NCBI RefSeq assembly: GCF_009604385.1
Contig: NZ_WEGJ01000033.1
Span: 1-64,000 of the forward strand
Direction of reading: 5' to 3'
DNA: 64,000 nucleotides
DNA from: Streptomyces smaragdinus
GTDB lineage: Bacteria > Actinomycetota > Actinomycetes > Streptomycetales > Streptomycetaceae
Shown here: positions 51,014-59,604 of the stretch, piece after piece
Layout: each line of letters starts with the position of its first letter
Numbering within the stretch: position 1 is the stretch's first letter
Translations under genes and position numbers: made by a program
Notes under the pieces: generated by a model
Databases searched by the model: none
Seen by the model: only the letters and a program-made list of their open reading frames with translations
Told to the model about the DNA's origin: nothing

Positions 51014-51937
51014 CTAGCTCGCCAACACCCACCCCGGCCGCCAAGTCCCCTCCGCGTCCCGCCCCGGAGCCGCGCCGGCGAGATACGAACGCAGCGTTGC
51101 CAGCGCCGGGTGGGCGTTCGCGTGCTGCCAGAGGAGCGAGTGGGGATAGACCGGCGTGGGGTGGGTGATGGGGATGTGGTGGAGGGTGTGGGGCGTGGGC
51201 CAGGACTGGTGGGTGCTCATCAGGGTGGTCAGGGTGGGGGAGGACGCGATCGTGTCCAGGAGGGCGTCCGAGCCGAAGTTGGGGCCCTTGGACTCGATCC
51301 GTAGGGAGAATTCGCTGGTCAGGGCCGTGTAGTACGCCGCCCACTCGCTCCCCGGGCGCAGCCCCGGCATCCAGATCCGGTGCTCGCGCAGCGCCGTCAG
51401 CGTGACCGACGGCGCCGAGGACAGGGCGTGGGACGGGCCCGTCAGGAGCTGGAGCGGCTCGTCCAGGACCCGCGTCGACGCGATGTCCGGCGGCAGGCGG
51501 CGGGACGGGTCCGTGACCGCGCGGAACGTCGCGTCCAGCGTGCCCGCGCGGAGCGCCGCCAGCGCCGCGTCGATGTCGGGGAGCGTCACCACCTCCAGGT
51601 CGACCGACGGGTGCTTCCGGTGGAAGCCCCGCAGGAGGCCGGTCGGCGCGCTCCGGGACGTGAGGACGTCCACCCGCAGCGGGCGGGTACGGATCGACGC
51701 CGCCGCCCGGTCCGCGGCCCGCAGGAGCTCCCGGGCGTGGGGGAGGAATGCCTCGCCGTCCGACGTCAGCTCGGCGCCGTGCGGGGTGCGGGTGAAGAGG
51801 CGGACGCCGAGGTGGCGCTCCAGGGCGGCGACGCGTTTCGACACCGCCTGCTGCGTGAGCGAGAGGTCGACGGCGGCGCGCTGGAACTGGCCCGCGTCCG
51901 CGACGGTGACGACGGTTCGTACGGCTTCGAGGTCCAC
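51014..51937 (-). CDS. LysR-family transcriptional regulator
   Basis: A 307-aa LTTR. The N-terminal winged HTH includes QFQRAAVDLSLTQQAVSKRVAALERHLGVRLFTRTPHGAELT. The co-inducer domain follows (LRVDVLTSRSAPTGLLRGF, LLTGPSHALSS). GTG 51937. It is divergent from the MFS/isochorismatase operon (start 52046), and the 108-bp gap presumably holds its operator, so it likely controls that operon. Confidence 0.93.
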   Translation of the reverse strand: MDLEAVRTVVTVADAGQFQRAAVDLSLTQQAVSKRVAALERHLGVRLFTRTPHGAELTSDGEAFLPHARELLRAADRAAASIRTRPLRVDVLTSRSAPTGLLRGFHRKHPSVDLEVVTLPDIDAALAALRAGTLDATFRAVTDPSRRLPPDIASTRVLDEPLQLLTGPSHALSSAPSVTLTALREHRIWMPGLRPGSEWAAYYTALTSEFSLRIESKGPNFGSDALLDTIASSPTLTTLMSTHQSWPTPHTLHHIPITHPTPVYPHSLLWQHANAHPALATLRSYLAGAAPGRDAEGTWRPGWVLAS

Positions 51938-52045
51938 GTCGGCTCACCTTAGGGAACAACGGGGGGTTGTGGAGTGGCCGCCCGGAGGTTGTTTGACCTG
52001 CGGTTGTGTCCCGCGGTTGGCTCGGGGCCGACGTGAGGGGGACCG

Positions 52046-53275
52046 GTGAGACGGCTGGGGCGGGACTTCGGGTGGCTGTGGGCGGCGTACGCCGTGAGCG
52101 CGTACGGGTCGGGGCTCGGGTTCGGGGCGCTGCCCCTGATCGCCGTGCTGGTGCTGGACGCCGGACCGGCGGAGGTGTCCGCGCTGTCGGCGGTGGGGCC
52201 CGCGGTGGGGGCGGTGGTCGCGGTGCCGCTCGCGCCGTGGGTGGAGTTCCGGCGCAAGCGGCCGGTGATGGTCGGGACGGACCTCGTACGGTTCGCGGCG
52301 ATGGCGTCGATACCCGTCGCGTACGCCCTGGGGTGGCTCGGGTTCGTACAGCTGATGGTGGTCTCCGTCGTCGTCGCCACGGCGAAGATCGCGTTCGGGG
52401 CGGCGAGCGGGGCGTTCCTGAAGGGGCTCGTGCCGAAGGACGATCTGCTCGTCGCCAACGCCCGCTTCGAGTCGACCAACTGGAGCTCCATCGCCATCGG
52501 ACCGCCCCTCGGCGGCGCTGCGATCGGCATCCTCGGCCCCGTCGTCACCGTGCTGGCGGACGCCGTCAGCTATCTGCTCTCCGCCCTGAGCCTTACGGCG
52601 ATCCGCCGCCCCGAATCCCAACCGGCCGTCCCTCCCGCGAAAACTCCCGCCGGAGTCCTCGACGGCTGGCGCCACATCCTCCGCCACCCCGTCCTGTGCT
52701 CCCTCTACCTCAACAACATGCTCGTCGCCGGCCTCATCATGGCCACCGAACCGATCCTCGCCGTCCTCCTCCTGCGCCACCTCGGCTTCCCGCCCTGGCA
52801 GTACGGCCTCGCCTTCGCCGCCCCCTGCCTCGGCGGCCTCGTCGGCTCCCGGCTGGCCCGCCGGGTCGTCGCCCGGTACGGGCAGGCGCGCGTCTTCCGC
52901 GTCGCTGGCACCCTGCGCGCCGTCTGGCTGATCGGGCTGGTGTTCGTCCGGCCGGGTGTCGCGGGCCTGGTCACCGTCATGGCGGTGGAGCTTGCCATCA
53001 TCGTCAACATGAGCCTGTACAACCCGGTCCTCGCCACCTACCGGCTCGAGCACACCCCGAAGCACCTCGTCGCCCGCACCCTCACGGCGTGGTCGATCGG
53101 CCAGCAGACGGCGATCGCCGTCCTCACCGCCCTCGGCGGCCTGCTCGCCGCCGCCACCGGCCCCCGCACCGCCCTCACGGTCGTGGGCCTGCTGATCCTG
53201 GCCACCCCCCTTCTCCTCCCCCGGCTGCCGCAAGGCGCGAAACAGCACACCCCCGTAAGGAGCACCCCCGTATGA
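52046..53275 (+). CDS. MFS transporter
   Basis: A 409-aa major facilitator with about 12 hydrophobic helices. Its pattern is that of the enterobactin-exporter-like (EntS/MFS_3) drug and siderophore exporters: an N-terminal FGWLWAAYAVSAYGSGLGFGALPLIAV, the loop EFRRKRPVMVGTDLVRFAAM, and ESTNWSSIAIGPPLGGAAIG. GTG 52046 follows GAGGGGG. The stop overlaps the next gene (ATGA). Probably LysR-controlled from the divergent gene. Substrate unknown. Confidence 0.9.
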   Translation: MRRLGRDFGWLWAAYAVSAYGSGLGFGALPLIAVLVLDAGPAEVSALSAVGPAVGAVVAVPLAPWVEFRRKRPVMVGTDLVRFAAMASIPVAYALGWLGFVQLMVVSVVVATAKIAFGAASGAFLKGLVPKDDLLVANARFESTNWSSIAIGPPLGGAAIGILGPVVTVLADAVSYLLSALSLTAIRRPESQPAVPPAKTPAGVLDGWRHILRHPVLCSLYLNNMLVAGLIMATEPILAVLLLRHLGFPPWQYGLAFAAPCLGGLVGSRLARRVVARYGQARVFRVAGTLRAVWLIGLVFVRPGVAGLVTVMAVELAIIVNMSLYNPVLATYRLEHTPKHLVARTLTAWSIGQQTAIAVLTALGGLLAAATGPRTALTVVGLLILATPLLLPRLPQGAKQHTPVRSTPV

Positions 53276-53826
53276 GCGTCGCCCTCCTCGTCATGGACTT
53301 CCAGCCCGCCATCCTCGCCTCCCTCGACGACCCCGACGCCCTCCTCGACCGCGTTGCCGGAGCCATCGCCGACGTCCGCGCGAAGGGCGGCACCGTCGCG
53401 TACGTCCGCGTCGCCTTCACGGAGGACGACTGGGCCGCGATCCCCGCCGCGAACAAGGCCTTCTCCGCCGTCGCCGAACACCGCGGCCTCCCCGACGCCG
53501 ACCCCGCCACCGCCGTCCACGAGCGGCTGGCCCCCCAACCGGGCGACATCGTCGTACGGAAGACCCGCCACGGCGCCATGTCCACCACCGACCTCGACCG
53601 GCAGCTGCGTGCCCGCGGCGTGCACACGCTGGTCGTCTCCGGCGTCAGCACCAGCGGCGTCGTCCTGACCACGGTCCTGGACGCGGCCGACCGCGACTAC
53701 GAGCTGTACGTCCTGTCCGACGGCGTCGCCGACCCGGACCCCGAGGTGCACACCCTTCTGCTGGACCGCGTGCTGTCCCGCCGCGCCCACATCATCGACA
53801 CGGCGGAGCTGGCGGACGTCCTCTAG
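53272..53826 (+). CDS. isochorismatase-family hydrolase
   Basis: A 184-aa alpha/beta hydrolase of the isochorismatase superfamily. It has the catalytic Asp (LLVMDFQPA) and Lys (VVRKTRHGAM). The third position is Gly (VSGVSTSGVVLTT) instead of the Cys used by cysteine hydrolases, as in true isochorismatases such as PhzD and EntB. ATG 53272 overlaps the MFS stop. Its stop shares the palindrome CTAG with the stop of the convergent crotonase. It may detoxify or process the MFS substrate. Confidence 0.9.
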   Translation: MSVALLVMDFQPAILASLDDPDALLDRVAGAIADVRAKGGTVAYVRVAFTEDDWAAIPAANKAFSAVAEHRGLPDADPATAVHERLAPQPGDIVVRKTRHGAMSTTDLDRQLRARGVHTLVVSGVSTSGVVLTTVLDAADRDYELYVLSDGVADPDPEVHTLLLDRVLSRRAHIIDTAELADVL

Positions 53827-54590
53827 AAAGCGCCGTGCCGCCCGGCCCCGTCCGCGAACCGCCCCGCCCCCGCCCGCGTCTCGCCCGCCGTCAGCGGTAC
53901 GAGCCCGTGCCGGTGCTCCTCCGCCAGTGCCTCCGCCACCGGCAGACCCTGGCCCGCGAGGAGGGCGAGGCGGTCGTGGCGCAGGCACAGCTGGGGGAAC
54001 GCGGCGAGCTCGCGGGCCAGGGCCTCGGCGGCGGACCGGGACGTCCCTGCGGGGACGAGGCGGTTCGCCAGCCCCATCCCGTACGCCTCCCGCGCCGGGA
54101 CCGGGCGTCCGGTGAGGATCAGGTCCATCGCCCGGCTCTCCCCGATCAGCCGCGGCAGCCGGACCGTCCCGCCGTCGATCAGCGGCACGCCCCAGCGGCG
54201 GCAGAAGACGCCGAACACCGCGTCCTCCTCCGCCACCCGCAGATCGCACCACAGCGCGAGCTCGAGCCCCCCGGCCACCGCGTGACCGGCGACCGCCGCG
54301 ATCACCGGCTTCGACAGCCGCATCCGCGTCGGCCCCATCGGCCCGTCGCCGTCGGCGGCGACCCGGTTGCCGCGCTCCGTCCCGACGGCCTTGAGATCGG
54401 CGCCGGCGCAGAACGAACCGCCCTCCCCCCAGAGCACCGCGACGGACGCCGATTCGTCCTCGTCGAAGGCACGGAAGGCGTCCGCGAGGGCGGCGGCGGT
54501 GGGACCGTCGACCGCGTTACGAACCTCCGGCCGCCCGAGGATCACGGTGTACACGGGACCGTCGCGTTCGACACGTACAGCAGAGGCCAT
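53823..54590 (-). CDS. enoyl-CoA hydratase/isomerase family protein (crotonase)
   Basis: A 255-aa crotonase-fold enzyme acting on acyl-CoA thioesters. The oxyanion-hole segments are present: GGSFCAGADLKAVG and AAVAGHAVAGGLELALWCDLRVA. The second catalytic Glu position corresponds to CRRWGVPLIDGGTVRLPRLIG, where the canonical Glu is not obvious, so the exact reaction is uncertain. ATG 54590. It lies 20 bp downstream of the ligase gene on the same strand and probably forms an operon with it. Confidence 0.9.
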   Translation of the reverse strand: MASAVRVERDGPVYTVILGRPEVRNAVDGPTAAALADAFRAFDEDESASVAVLWGEGGSFCAGADLKAVGTERGNRVAADGDGPMGPTRMRLSKPVIAAVAGHAVAGGLELALWCDLRVAEEDAVFGVFCRRWGVPLIDGGTVRLPRLIGESRAMDLILTGRPVPAREAYGMGLANRLVPAGTSRSAAEALARELAAFPQLCLRHDRLALLAGQGLPVAEALAEEHRHGLVPLTAGETRAGAGRFADGAGRHGAF

Positions 54591-54610
54591 GCGCGACACC
54601 CTACGAGCGG

Positions 54611-56098
54611 TCAGCCCTCGACGCGGATGGACCGCTTGAGGATCTTCCCCGTCGGCCCCTTCGGCAGGGTCTCGACGAGCCGCACGATCCGCGGGTACTT
54701 GTACGGGGCCACCCGCGCCTTCACGAACTCCCGCAGCTCGTCCGCCGTCGTCGTGGAGCCCGGCCGCAGGGCGACGACCGCCGCGACCTCCTCGCCGTGC
54801 GTCTCGTGCGGGACGCCCAGGACGGCGGCCTCGGCGACGTCGGGGTGCTCGTACAGGACCTCCTCGATCTCCCGCGGGTACACGTTGTAGCCGCCGCGGA
54901 TGACCATGTCCTTCTTGCGGTCGACGATGTAGTAGAAGCCGTCCTCGTCCCGCCGCGCCAGATCGCCGGTACGGAACCAGCCGTCGACGAACGCCGCCTC
55001 GTCGGCCTCGGGCCGCTGCCAGTACCCGGCCATGACGTTCGGCCCCCGCACCGCCACCTCGCCGACCTCGCCCTCGGGGGCGTCCTTGCCCTCGTCGTCG
55101 ATCAGCCGCACGCTCACGCCCGCCAGCGGCGTACCGATGGAGCCGGCCTTGCGCAGCCCGTTGATGTCCCCGAACGTGACGACCGGTGCCGTCTCCGACA
55201 GCCCGTATCCCTCGACGACCGGACAGCCGAAGGTCTTCTCGAACCGGTGCAGCACCTCCACCGGCATCGCGGATCCGCCTGTCGCGGCGAACCGGATGGT
55301 GTCGGTGAGCGAATCGACGCCCTCCGCGGCGGCGAGCAGCCCCATGAACATCGTCGGCACGCCCTGCATGACGGTGACCCGGTCGCGCGACAGGATCTCC
55401 AGCGCCTTCGCGGCGTCGAAGCGCGGCAGCAGCGTGATCCGCGTACCGGCGCGCACGGCGGCGTTCAGCCCGCAGGTCTGGCCGAAGACGTGGAAGAACG
55501 GCAGCCCGCCGAAGACGACGTCGTCCGCCGTCATGTCGAACATGTCGACCAGCGTGGCGGTGTTGCTGCCCAGATTCCCGTGCGTCAGCTTGGCGCCCTT
55601 CGGGCGGCCGGTCGTACCGGAGGTGTAGAGCAGCACCGCCAGATCGTCGTCCGCCCGCTCCACGACCTCCGCGGCCGGCTCGGCGGCGGCCAGTTCGGCG
55701 GCGAACCCGTCGGCGGTGACATCGACGCACCGCACCCCCAGCGCCTCCGCCGCGGCCGACGCTTCCGGCACGGCGCCCGCCCACGCCAGCAGCAGCTTCG
55801 CGCCGCAGTCGCCGGCGCTGTAGCCGATCTCGCCGGCCTTCAGCAGCGGGTTCATCGGGACGACGACCGCCCCGGCGCGCAGGACGCCGTAGTAGGCGAC
55901 GGCGAAGTGCGGGATGTTCGGCAGCAGCAGCGCCACCCGGTCGCCGGGCCCGACACCGTTCGCCGCCAGCCAGCCGGCGACGCGGGCGCTGCGTGCGTCG
56001 AGGGCGGCGTAGTCCAGGGTGAGGTCGTCCAGTACGACGGCCGCGGCCGCCGGCCGTGCGGCGGCGGTGGTCACCAGATTGCGGGCGAGATTGGTCAT
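54611..56098 (-). CDS. long-chain fatty-acid/acyl-CoA ligase (FadD type)
   Basis: A 495-aa ANL enzyme that converts a carboxylic acid to its CoA thioester. Motifs: P-loop LLYTSGTTGRPKGAKL, GYGLSETAPV, the GWFRTGDLARRDEDGF linker with DRKKDMVIRGGYNVYP, and the catalytic Lys in PTGKILKR. ATG 56098. It is the first gene of a two-gene minus-strand unit with a crotonase, suggesting fatty- or aromatic-acid degradation. Confidence 0.93.
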   Translation of the reverse strand: MTNLARNLVTTAAARPAAAAVVLDDLTLDYAALDARSARVAGWLAANGVGPGDRVALLLPNIPHFAVAYYGVLRAGAVVVPMNPLLKAGEIGYSAGDCGAKLLLAWAGAVPEASAAAEALGVRCVDVTADGFAAELAAAEPAAEVVERADDDLAVLLYTSGTTGRPKGAKLTHGNLGSNTATLVDMFDMTADDVVFGGLPFFHVFGQTCGLNAAVRAGTRITLLPRFDAAKALEILSRDRVTVMQGVPTMFMGLLAAAEGVDSLTDTIRFAATGGSAMPVEVLHRFEKTFGCPVVEGYGLSETAPVVTFGDINGLRKAGSIGTPLAGVSVRLIDDEGKDAPEGEVGEVAVRGPNVMAGYWQRPEADEAAFVDGWFRTGDLARRDEDGFYYIVDRKKDMVIRGGYNVYPREIEEVLYEHPDVAEAAVLGVPHETHGEEVAAVVALRPGSTTTADELREFVKARVAPYKYPRIVRLVETLPKGPTGKILKRSIRVEG

Positions 56099-56224
56099 CG
56101 TTGACCTCACTTCCGGGGGCGGGCTGCCTCGAGGGCGGCGGGCGAAAACACTGTACGGCGGCATACCCGCAGGTGAGAGAGTGATCCCCGTCACCGCACC
56201 CGTACGGGAAGGACGCGCGTACCC

Positions 56225-56830
56225 ATGGCGCACATCCACCACACCACGATGAGCCCCACCAAGCTTGAGCTGCTCGCCGCATGGCTGCCGAAGCAGGACT
56301 GGTACGCGGGCGACCCGGCGGACCTGCGCCGCTCCGGGGGCTTCCGGCTGGACGACCCCGAGGGGGAGGTCGGCATCGAGTTCATGGTCGTGGGCAGCGG
56401 CGAGGACGCCTATCTGGTGCCGATGACGTACCGGGCGGCGCCGCTGGAGGGCGCGGAGGCGGGGCTGATCGGCACGTCGGAGCACGGGGTGCTGGGCTCG
56501 CGCTGGATCTACGACGGGGTGTACGACCCGACGCTGGTGGCCACCCTCTTCGCGTTCCTGCGGGGCGAGGTCCAGGCGCAGGCGCAGAGCGTCAGCGACA
56601 CCCTGGACCCGACGGTGACCGGCAGCCTGCCGCACGGCGACGCGCCGGTGACGATCGACGCGGTCCTCGGGGGTACGGACGTACGGCTCCTCCCCGAGCC
56701 CCGGACGCTGCACGTCAACCGCCGTCTGGCGGAGGGTCCGGCGCCCGACGGCGTACGCGGTCACCTCGAGGCGAACTGGACGCGGGCGGACGGCGAGCAG
56801 GTCCGGGGGATCTTCGCGACCGTACGGTGA
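56225..56830 (+). CDS. maltokinase N-terminal cap-like domain protein
   Basis: A 201-aa protein that begins as a stand-alone cap module of trehalose/maltokinases: LELLAAWLPKQDWYAGDPADLRRSGGFRLDDPEGEVGIEF, then DAYLVPMTYRAAPLEGAEAGLIGTSEHGVLG. No kinase domain follows. Such free cap proteins are widespread in actinomycetes with no established activity. ATG 56225, divergent from the acyl-CoA ligase gene (127 bp). Confidence 0.88.
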   Translation: MAHIHHTTMSPTKLELLAAWLPKQDWYAGDPADLRRSGGFRLDDPEGEVGIEFMVVGSGEDAYLVPMTYRAAPLEGAEAGLIGTSEHGVLGSRWIYDGVYDPTLVATLFAFLRGEVQAQAQSVSDTLDPTVTGSLPHGDAPVTIDAVLGGTDVRLLPEPRTLHVNRRLAEGPAPDGVRGHLEANWTRADGEQVRGIFATVR

Positions 56831-56868
56831 GCTGTTTACGCAGCCGACGTTGGTCATAGAGTCGACGG

Positions 56869-57486
56869 GTGACCGACGACTTCTCCGTACTCGCCGCCCT
56901 GGGCGATCCCGTACGCCGCCGCCTCTACGAGCACGTGGCCGCCGCCCCCGACGACGTGGGGCGGGAGGCCGCGGCGGAGGCGGCCGGGATCTCGCGGTCC
57001 CTCGCCGCGTTCCATCTGGACAAGCTGGTCGAGGCGGGCCTGCTCGCGGTGTCGTTCCGCCGCCTGTCGGGCCGCACGGGCCCCGGTGCGGGCCGTCCGG
57101 CGAAGCTCTACCGGCGGGCCGAGGGGGAGCACGCGGTGTCCGTGCCGCCGCGCTCGTACGACGCCGCGGGGCGGCTGCTGGCGGAGGTGCTGGAGGACGC
57201 GGGGCTGGACCGGGAGCTGCAGACGGCGGCCCGGGCGGCGGGGACGCCGGTCTCGGGTGACATGGAGGCGGCGCTGAGGGAGCGCGGTTACGAGCCGTAC
57301 CGGGACGGGGACACGCTACGGCTGCGCAATTGCCCCTTTCATACGCTGGCGACCGAATTCCCCGCCCTCATCTGCGGAATGAACCTCGCGCTGCTCGAAG
57401 GGCTGGCGTCCTCGGAGTGGACGCCGGCGATGGACCCGTGTCCGGGGGGCTGCTGTGTGTCCCTTTCTAAAAATAAAAATGATTGA
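56869..57486 (+). CDS. winged-helix regulator with C-terminal cysteine cluster (SufR-like)
   Basis: A 205-aa repressor-type protein. The N-terminal wHTH (LAALGDPVRRRLYEHV, EAAGISRSLAAFHLDKLVEAGLL) precedes a dimerisation helix. The C-terminus has Cys155, Cys169, Cys191, Cys195 and Cys196 (RNCPFHTLATEFPALICG, then DPCPGGCCV), which could bind an Fe-S cluster or metal, as in SufR-type sensors. GTG 56869. An AT-rich tail (KNKND) leads straight into the next gene, whose expression it may control. Confidence 0.85.
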   Translation: MTDDFSVLAALGDPVRRRLYEHVAAAPDDVGREAAAEAAGISRSLAAFHLDKLVEAGLLAVSFRRLSGRTGPGAGRPAKLYRRAEGEHAVSVPPRSYDAAGRLLAEVLEDAGLDRELQTAARAAGTPVSGDMEAALRERGYEPYRDGDTLRLRNCPFHTLATEFPALICGMNLALLEGLASSEWTPAMDPCPGGCCVSLSKNKND

Positions 57487-57519
57487 CGATAGAAGTTGGC
57501 GTGGGACATGCTGTGGCCC

Positions 57520-57984
57520 ATGACCTCCTATCAGCTCGCCCAGGTGAACATCGGCCGTATCGTCGGCCCGCTGGACGGCCCGGAGCTGTCCGGCTTCGTC
57601 GCCCAACTCCCGGAGATCAACGCGCTGGCGGACAACAGTCCTGGCTTCGTCTGGCGGATGGTCGATGAGGACGGCGCGGACGCGACTGGCTTCCGCCCGG
57701 ACGACAGTGACGGCATGCTGCTGATCAACTGCTCGGTCTGGGAGTCGGTCGAGGCGCTGCGGGCGTACGTCTATCACAGCGACCATCTGCGGGTGCTGAG
57801 CCGCCGCCGGGAGTGGTTCCACCGGATGCCGGAGGCACATCAGGCACTGTGGTGGGTTCCTGCGGGCCACCGTCCGTCGATCGCGGAGGCGATGGAACGG
57901 GTCGCGCTGGTACGGGAGCGGGGGTCGGGTCCGGAGGCGTTCACGTTCCGCGATCCGTATCCGGCGCCGACGGTCACCGTCTAG
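57520..57984 (+). CDS. DUF3291 domain-containing protein
   Basis: A 154-aa dimeric alpha/beta-barrel (ABM-like) protein: YQLAQVNIGRIVGPLDGPELSGFVAQL at the start, then VWESVEALRAYVYHSDHLRVLSRRREWFHRM and ALWWVPAGHRPSIAEAMERV. The family resembles small monooxygenases, but no reaction is known. ATG 57520 was chosen because related proteins begin at this point; TTG 57496 and ATG 57508 lie upstream in frame. A TTGACG at 57483 could be a promoter -35. Confidence 0.87.
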   Translation: MTSYQLAQVNIGRIVGPLDGPELSGFVAQLPEINALADNSPGFVWRMVDEDGADATGFRPDDSDGMLLINCSVWESVEALRAYVYHSDHLRVLSRRREWFHRMPEAHQALWWVPAGHRPSIAEAMERVALVRERGSGPEAFTFRDPYPAPTVTV

Positions 57985-58093
57985 CGGCCGGATGGTGTGG
58001 TGGGCGCCGATTCCTCGCGGTCGCCGTCGCGCTTAGGCTGGCGGGCATGTGGATCGACGATGTGCCTTCGCTTCTCCGACAGGGGGTCTGACC

Positions 58094-58876
58094 TTGCCTT
58101 TCGCGACCTCCGCCGACGGGGAGCGGCTTCACTACGAGGTTCACGGGGACGGTGAGCCGCTGCTTCTGCTTGCCGGGCAGGCCAACAATCTGCACTGGTG
58201 GGATTCGGTGCGGGAGGACTTCGACGCGGCGTTCACCACGGTTGTCCTGGACTGGCGCGGTACGGGGTCGAGCTCTCGGCCGGACACCGATACGTACAGC
58301 ACGCGGGGGTTCGTCGACGACGTCACTGCCGTTCTCGATCACGCCGGTGTCGGGCGGGCGCATGTGTATGGGACGTCCATGGGCGGGCGGGTCGCGCAGT
58401 GGCTGGCCGCCGATCGGCCCGAGCGGGTGGGGCGGCTGGTGCTGGGCTGTACGTCGCCGGGGGCTGCCCATGGGGTGGAGCGGTCGAATGCCGTGCGGCA
58501 GTCCGTTGCCCAGCGGGATCAGGTGGCTGCGCTGCGGGCGCTCAAGGAGCTGATGTATACGCCGGGGTGGCTGGCCGCCCATCCGGGGCATCGGTTCTGC
58601 ACCTTGGGGGATCCGACCATGGAGCCTTATGCGCGGCGGAGGCATCTGTTGGCGAGTAGTCGTCATGATGCGTGGGAGGCGTTGCCGCGGATCGGGGCTC
58701 CGACGCTTGTCGTCCATGGGACGGACGACGAGTTCAATCCCACGGCTAATGCGGGGCTGCTCGCGGGGCGGATTCCGGGGGCTCGGGTGCGGCTTATCGA
58801 GGGGGCTCGGCATGCGTACTTCGAGGAGTTCGCGGGGGTGGCTACGCCGTTGGTGGTGAGGTTTCTTCAGGCGTGA
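58094..58876 (+). CDS. alpha/beta hydrolase
   Basis: A 260-aa alpha/beta-hydrolase enzyme. The oxyanion region is LLAGQANNLHWWD. The nucleophile elbow is YGTSMGGRVA. The acid and base are the Asp in HGTDDEFNP and the His in GARHAYFEE. TTG 58094 was chosen for its AGGGGG site; an ATG at 58049 has none. Codon third positions here use more T and G than neighbours. The substrate cannot be told; the family includes esterases and haloperoxidase-like enzymes. Confidence 0.88.
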   Translation: MPFATSADGERLHYEVHGDGEPLLLLAGQANNLHWWDSVREDFDAAFTTVVLDWRGTGSSSRPDTDTYSTRGFVDDVTAVLDHAGVGRAHVYGTSMGGRVAQWLAADRPERVGRLVLGCTSPGAAHGVERSNAVRQSVAQRDQVAALRALKELMYTPGWLAAHPGHRFCTLGDPTMEPYARRRHLLASSRHDAWEALPRIGAPTLVVHGTDDEFNPTANAGLLAGRIPGARVRLIEGARHAYFEEFAGVATPLVVRFLQA

Positions 58877-58891
58877 GGCCGTCGCGCGGCG

Positions 58892-58976
58892 GTGTGCGTT
58901 GGTCTTTGGCTGGCGGTTGCGTCGGCCTCCGGCCGGTGGCCGTGTGCGGCGGTCTTCGGCTGGCGGTTGCGTCGGC
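58892..58976. repeat. 35-bp tandem direct repeat with 50-bp period
   Basis: 58892-58926 and 58942-58976 match at 32 of 35 bases (both contain GGCTGGCGGTTGCGTCGGC). Just downstream at 59003-59027 is a copy of the CCTCAAACGCCGG-type element that recurs between Streptomyces genes. The 728-bp gap from 58877 to 59604 contains no gene I can support. Confidence 0.75.
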
Positions 58977-59304
58977 TTTCGCGCATCCGGCCTTCGGCCG
59001 GAGGCCTCAAACGCCGGCCGGGCTGGGGGTGGGTGTCTTGGCCTCGGGGGCGGTGTCTGGTCTGCCGGGGTGCGCGTGGGCGTGAAGTGGGTCGGGGCCG
59101 CCCGACACACCTGCGCGCGTACTGCCGCGTCGTGGTCCATTCGGGCGCGTTTCCCGTACGCGCGCAGGCGTGTCGGACGTCCCCTTACTTTCGTCGGCGG
59201 CTACCGGATTGTCCCTGGTCACCGCCCCCTGTAGCCCGCCAACCGTGGGGAACTCCCCCGGGGCACAGGCCCTCGTACGGTCGCTCCCGCAGTCGCCGGC
59301 CCGG

Positions 59305-59452
59305 CGGCGCGAAGCGCCGACGCCTCACTCCACACCCCCGGGGGCGCGCAGCGCCGACCCTCACTCCGCATCCGAAGCCGCGCCAGCGGCTTCCCTCACT
59401 GCGAGGCGCGCAGCGCCCCGCCCCCGCTCCCTGCCCCGAGGCGCGCAGCGCC
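59305..59452. repeat. array of short GGCGC-RNA-GCGCC hairpins
   Basis: Four palindromes of the form GGCGC-(GAA/GCA)-GCGCC lie at 59306-59318, 59343-59355, 59405-59417 and 59440-59452. A fifth stem, GAAGCCGC-GCCA-GCGGCTTC, is at 59374-59393. Spacing is irregular (about 35-62 bp). This is a REP-like intergenic palindrome cluster between convergent genes, perhaps working as a multi-hairpin terminator. It is not a CRISPR array. Confidence 0.7.
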
Positions 59453-59604
59453 GCAGAATCACTCCGCACCAAAACACACCCCGGCCCACCCCCCGCCGGC
59501 TACGCCAGCCCCGTCACCCCGAAACGGGCGGCCGTGGGCGGGCAACCCGCCCCGCGCCGCAGGCGCGGGAAGCCGGCGCCGCGGCACCGCACAACCCCGA
59601 ACAC

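Noticed and set aside
59305..59452. Possible CRISPR array
   Set aside because: Repeats are short self-complementary hairpins with irregular spacing, no constant repeat-spacer lengths and no cas genes.
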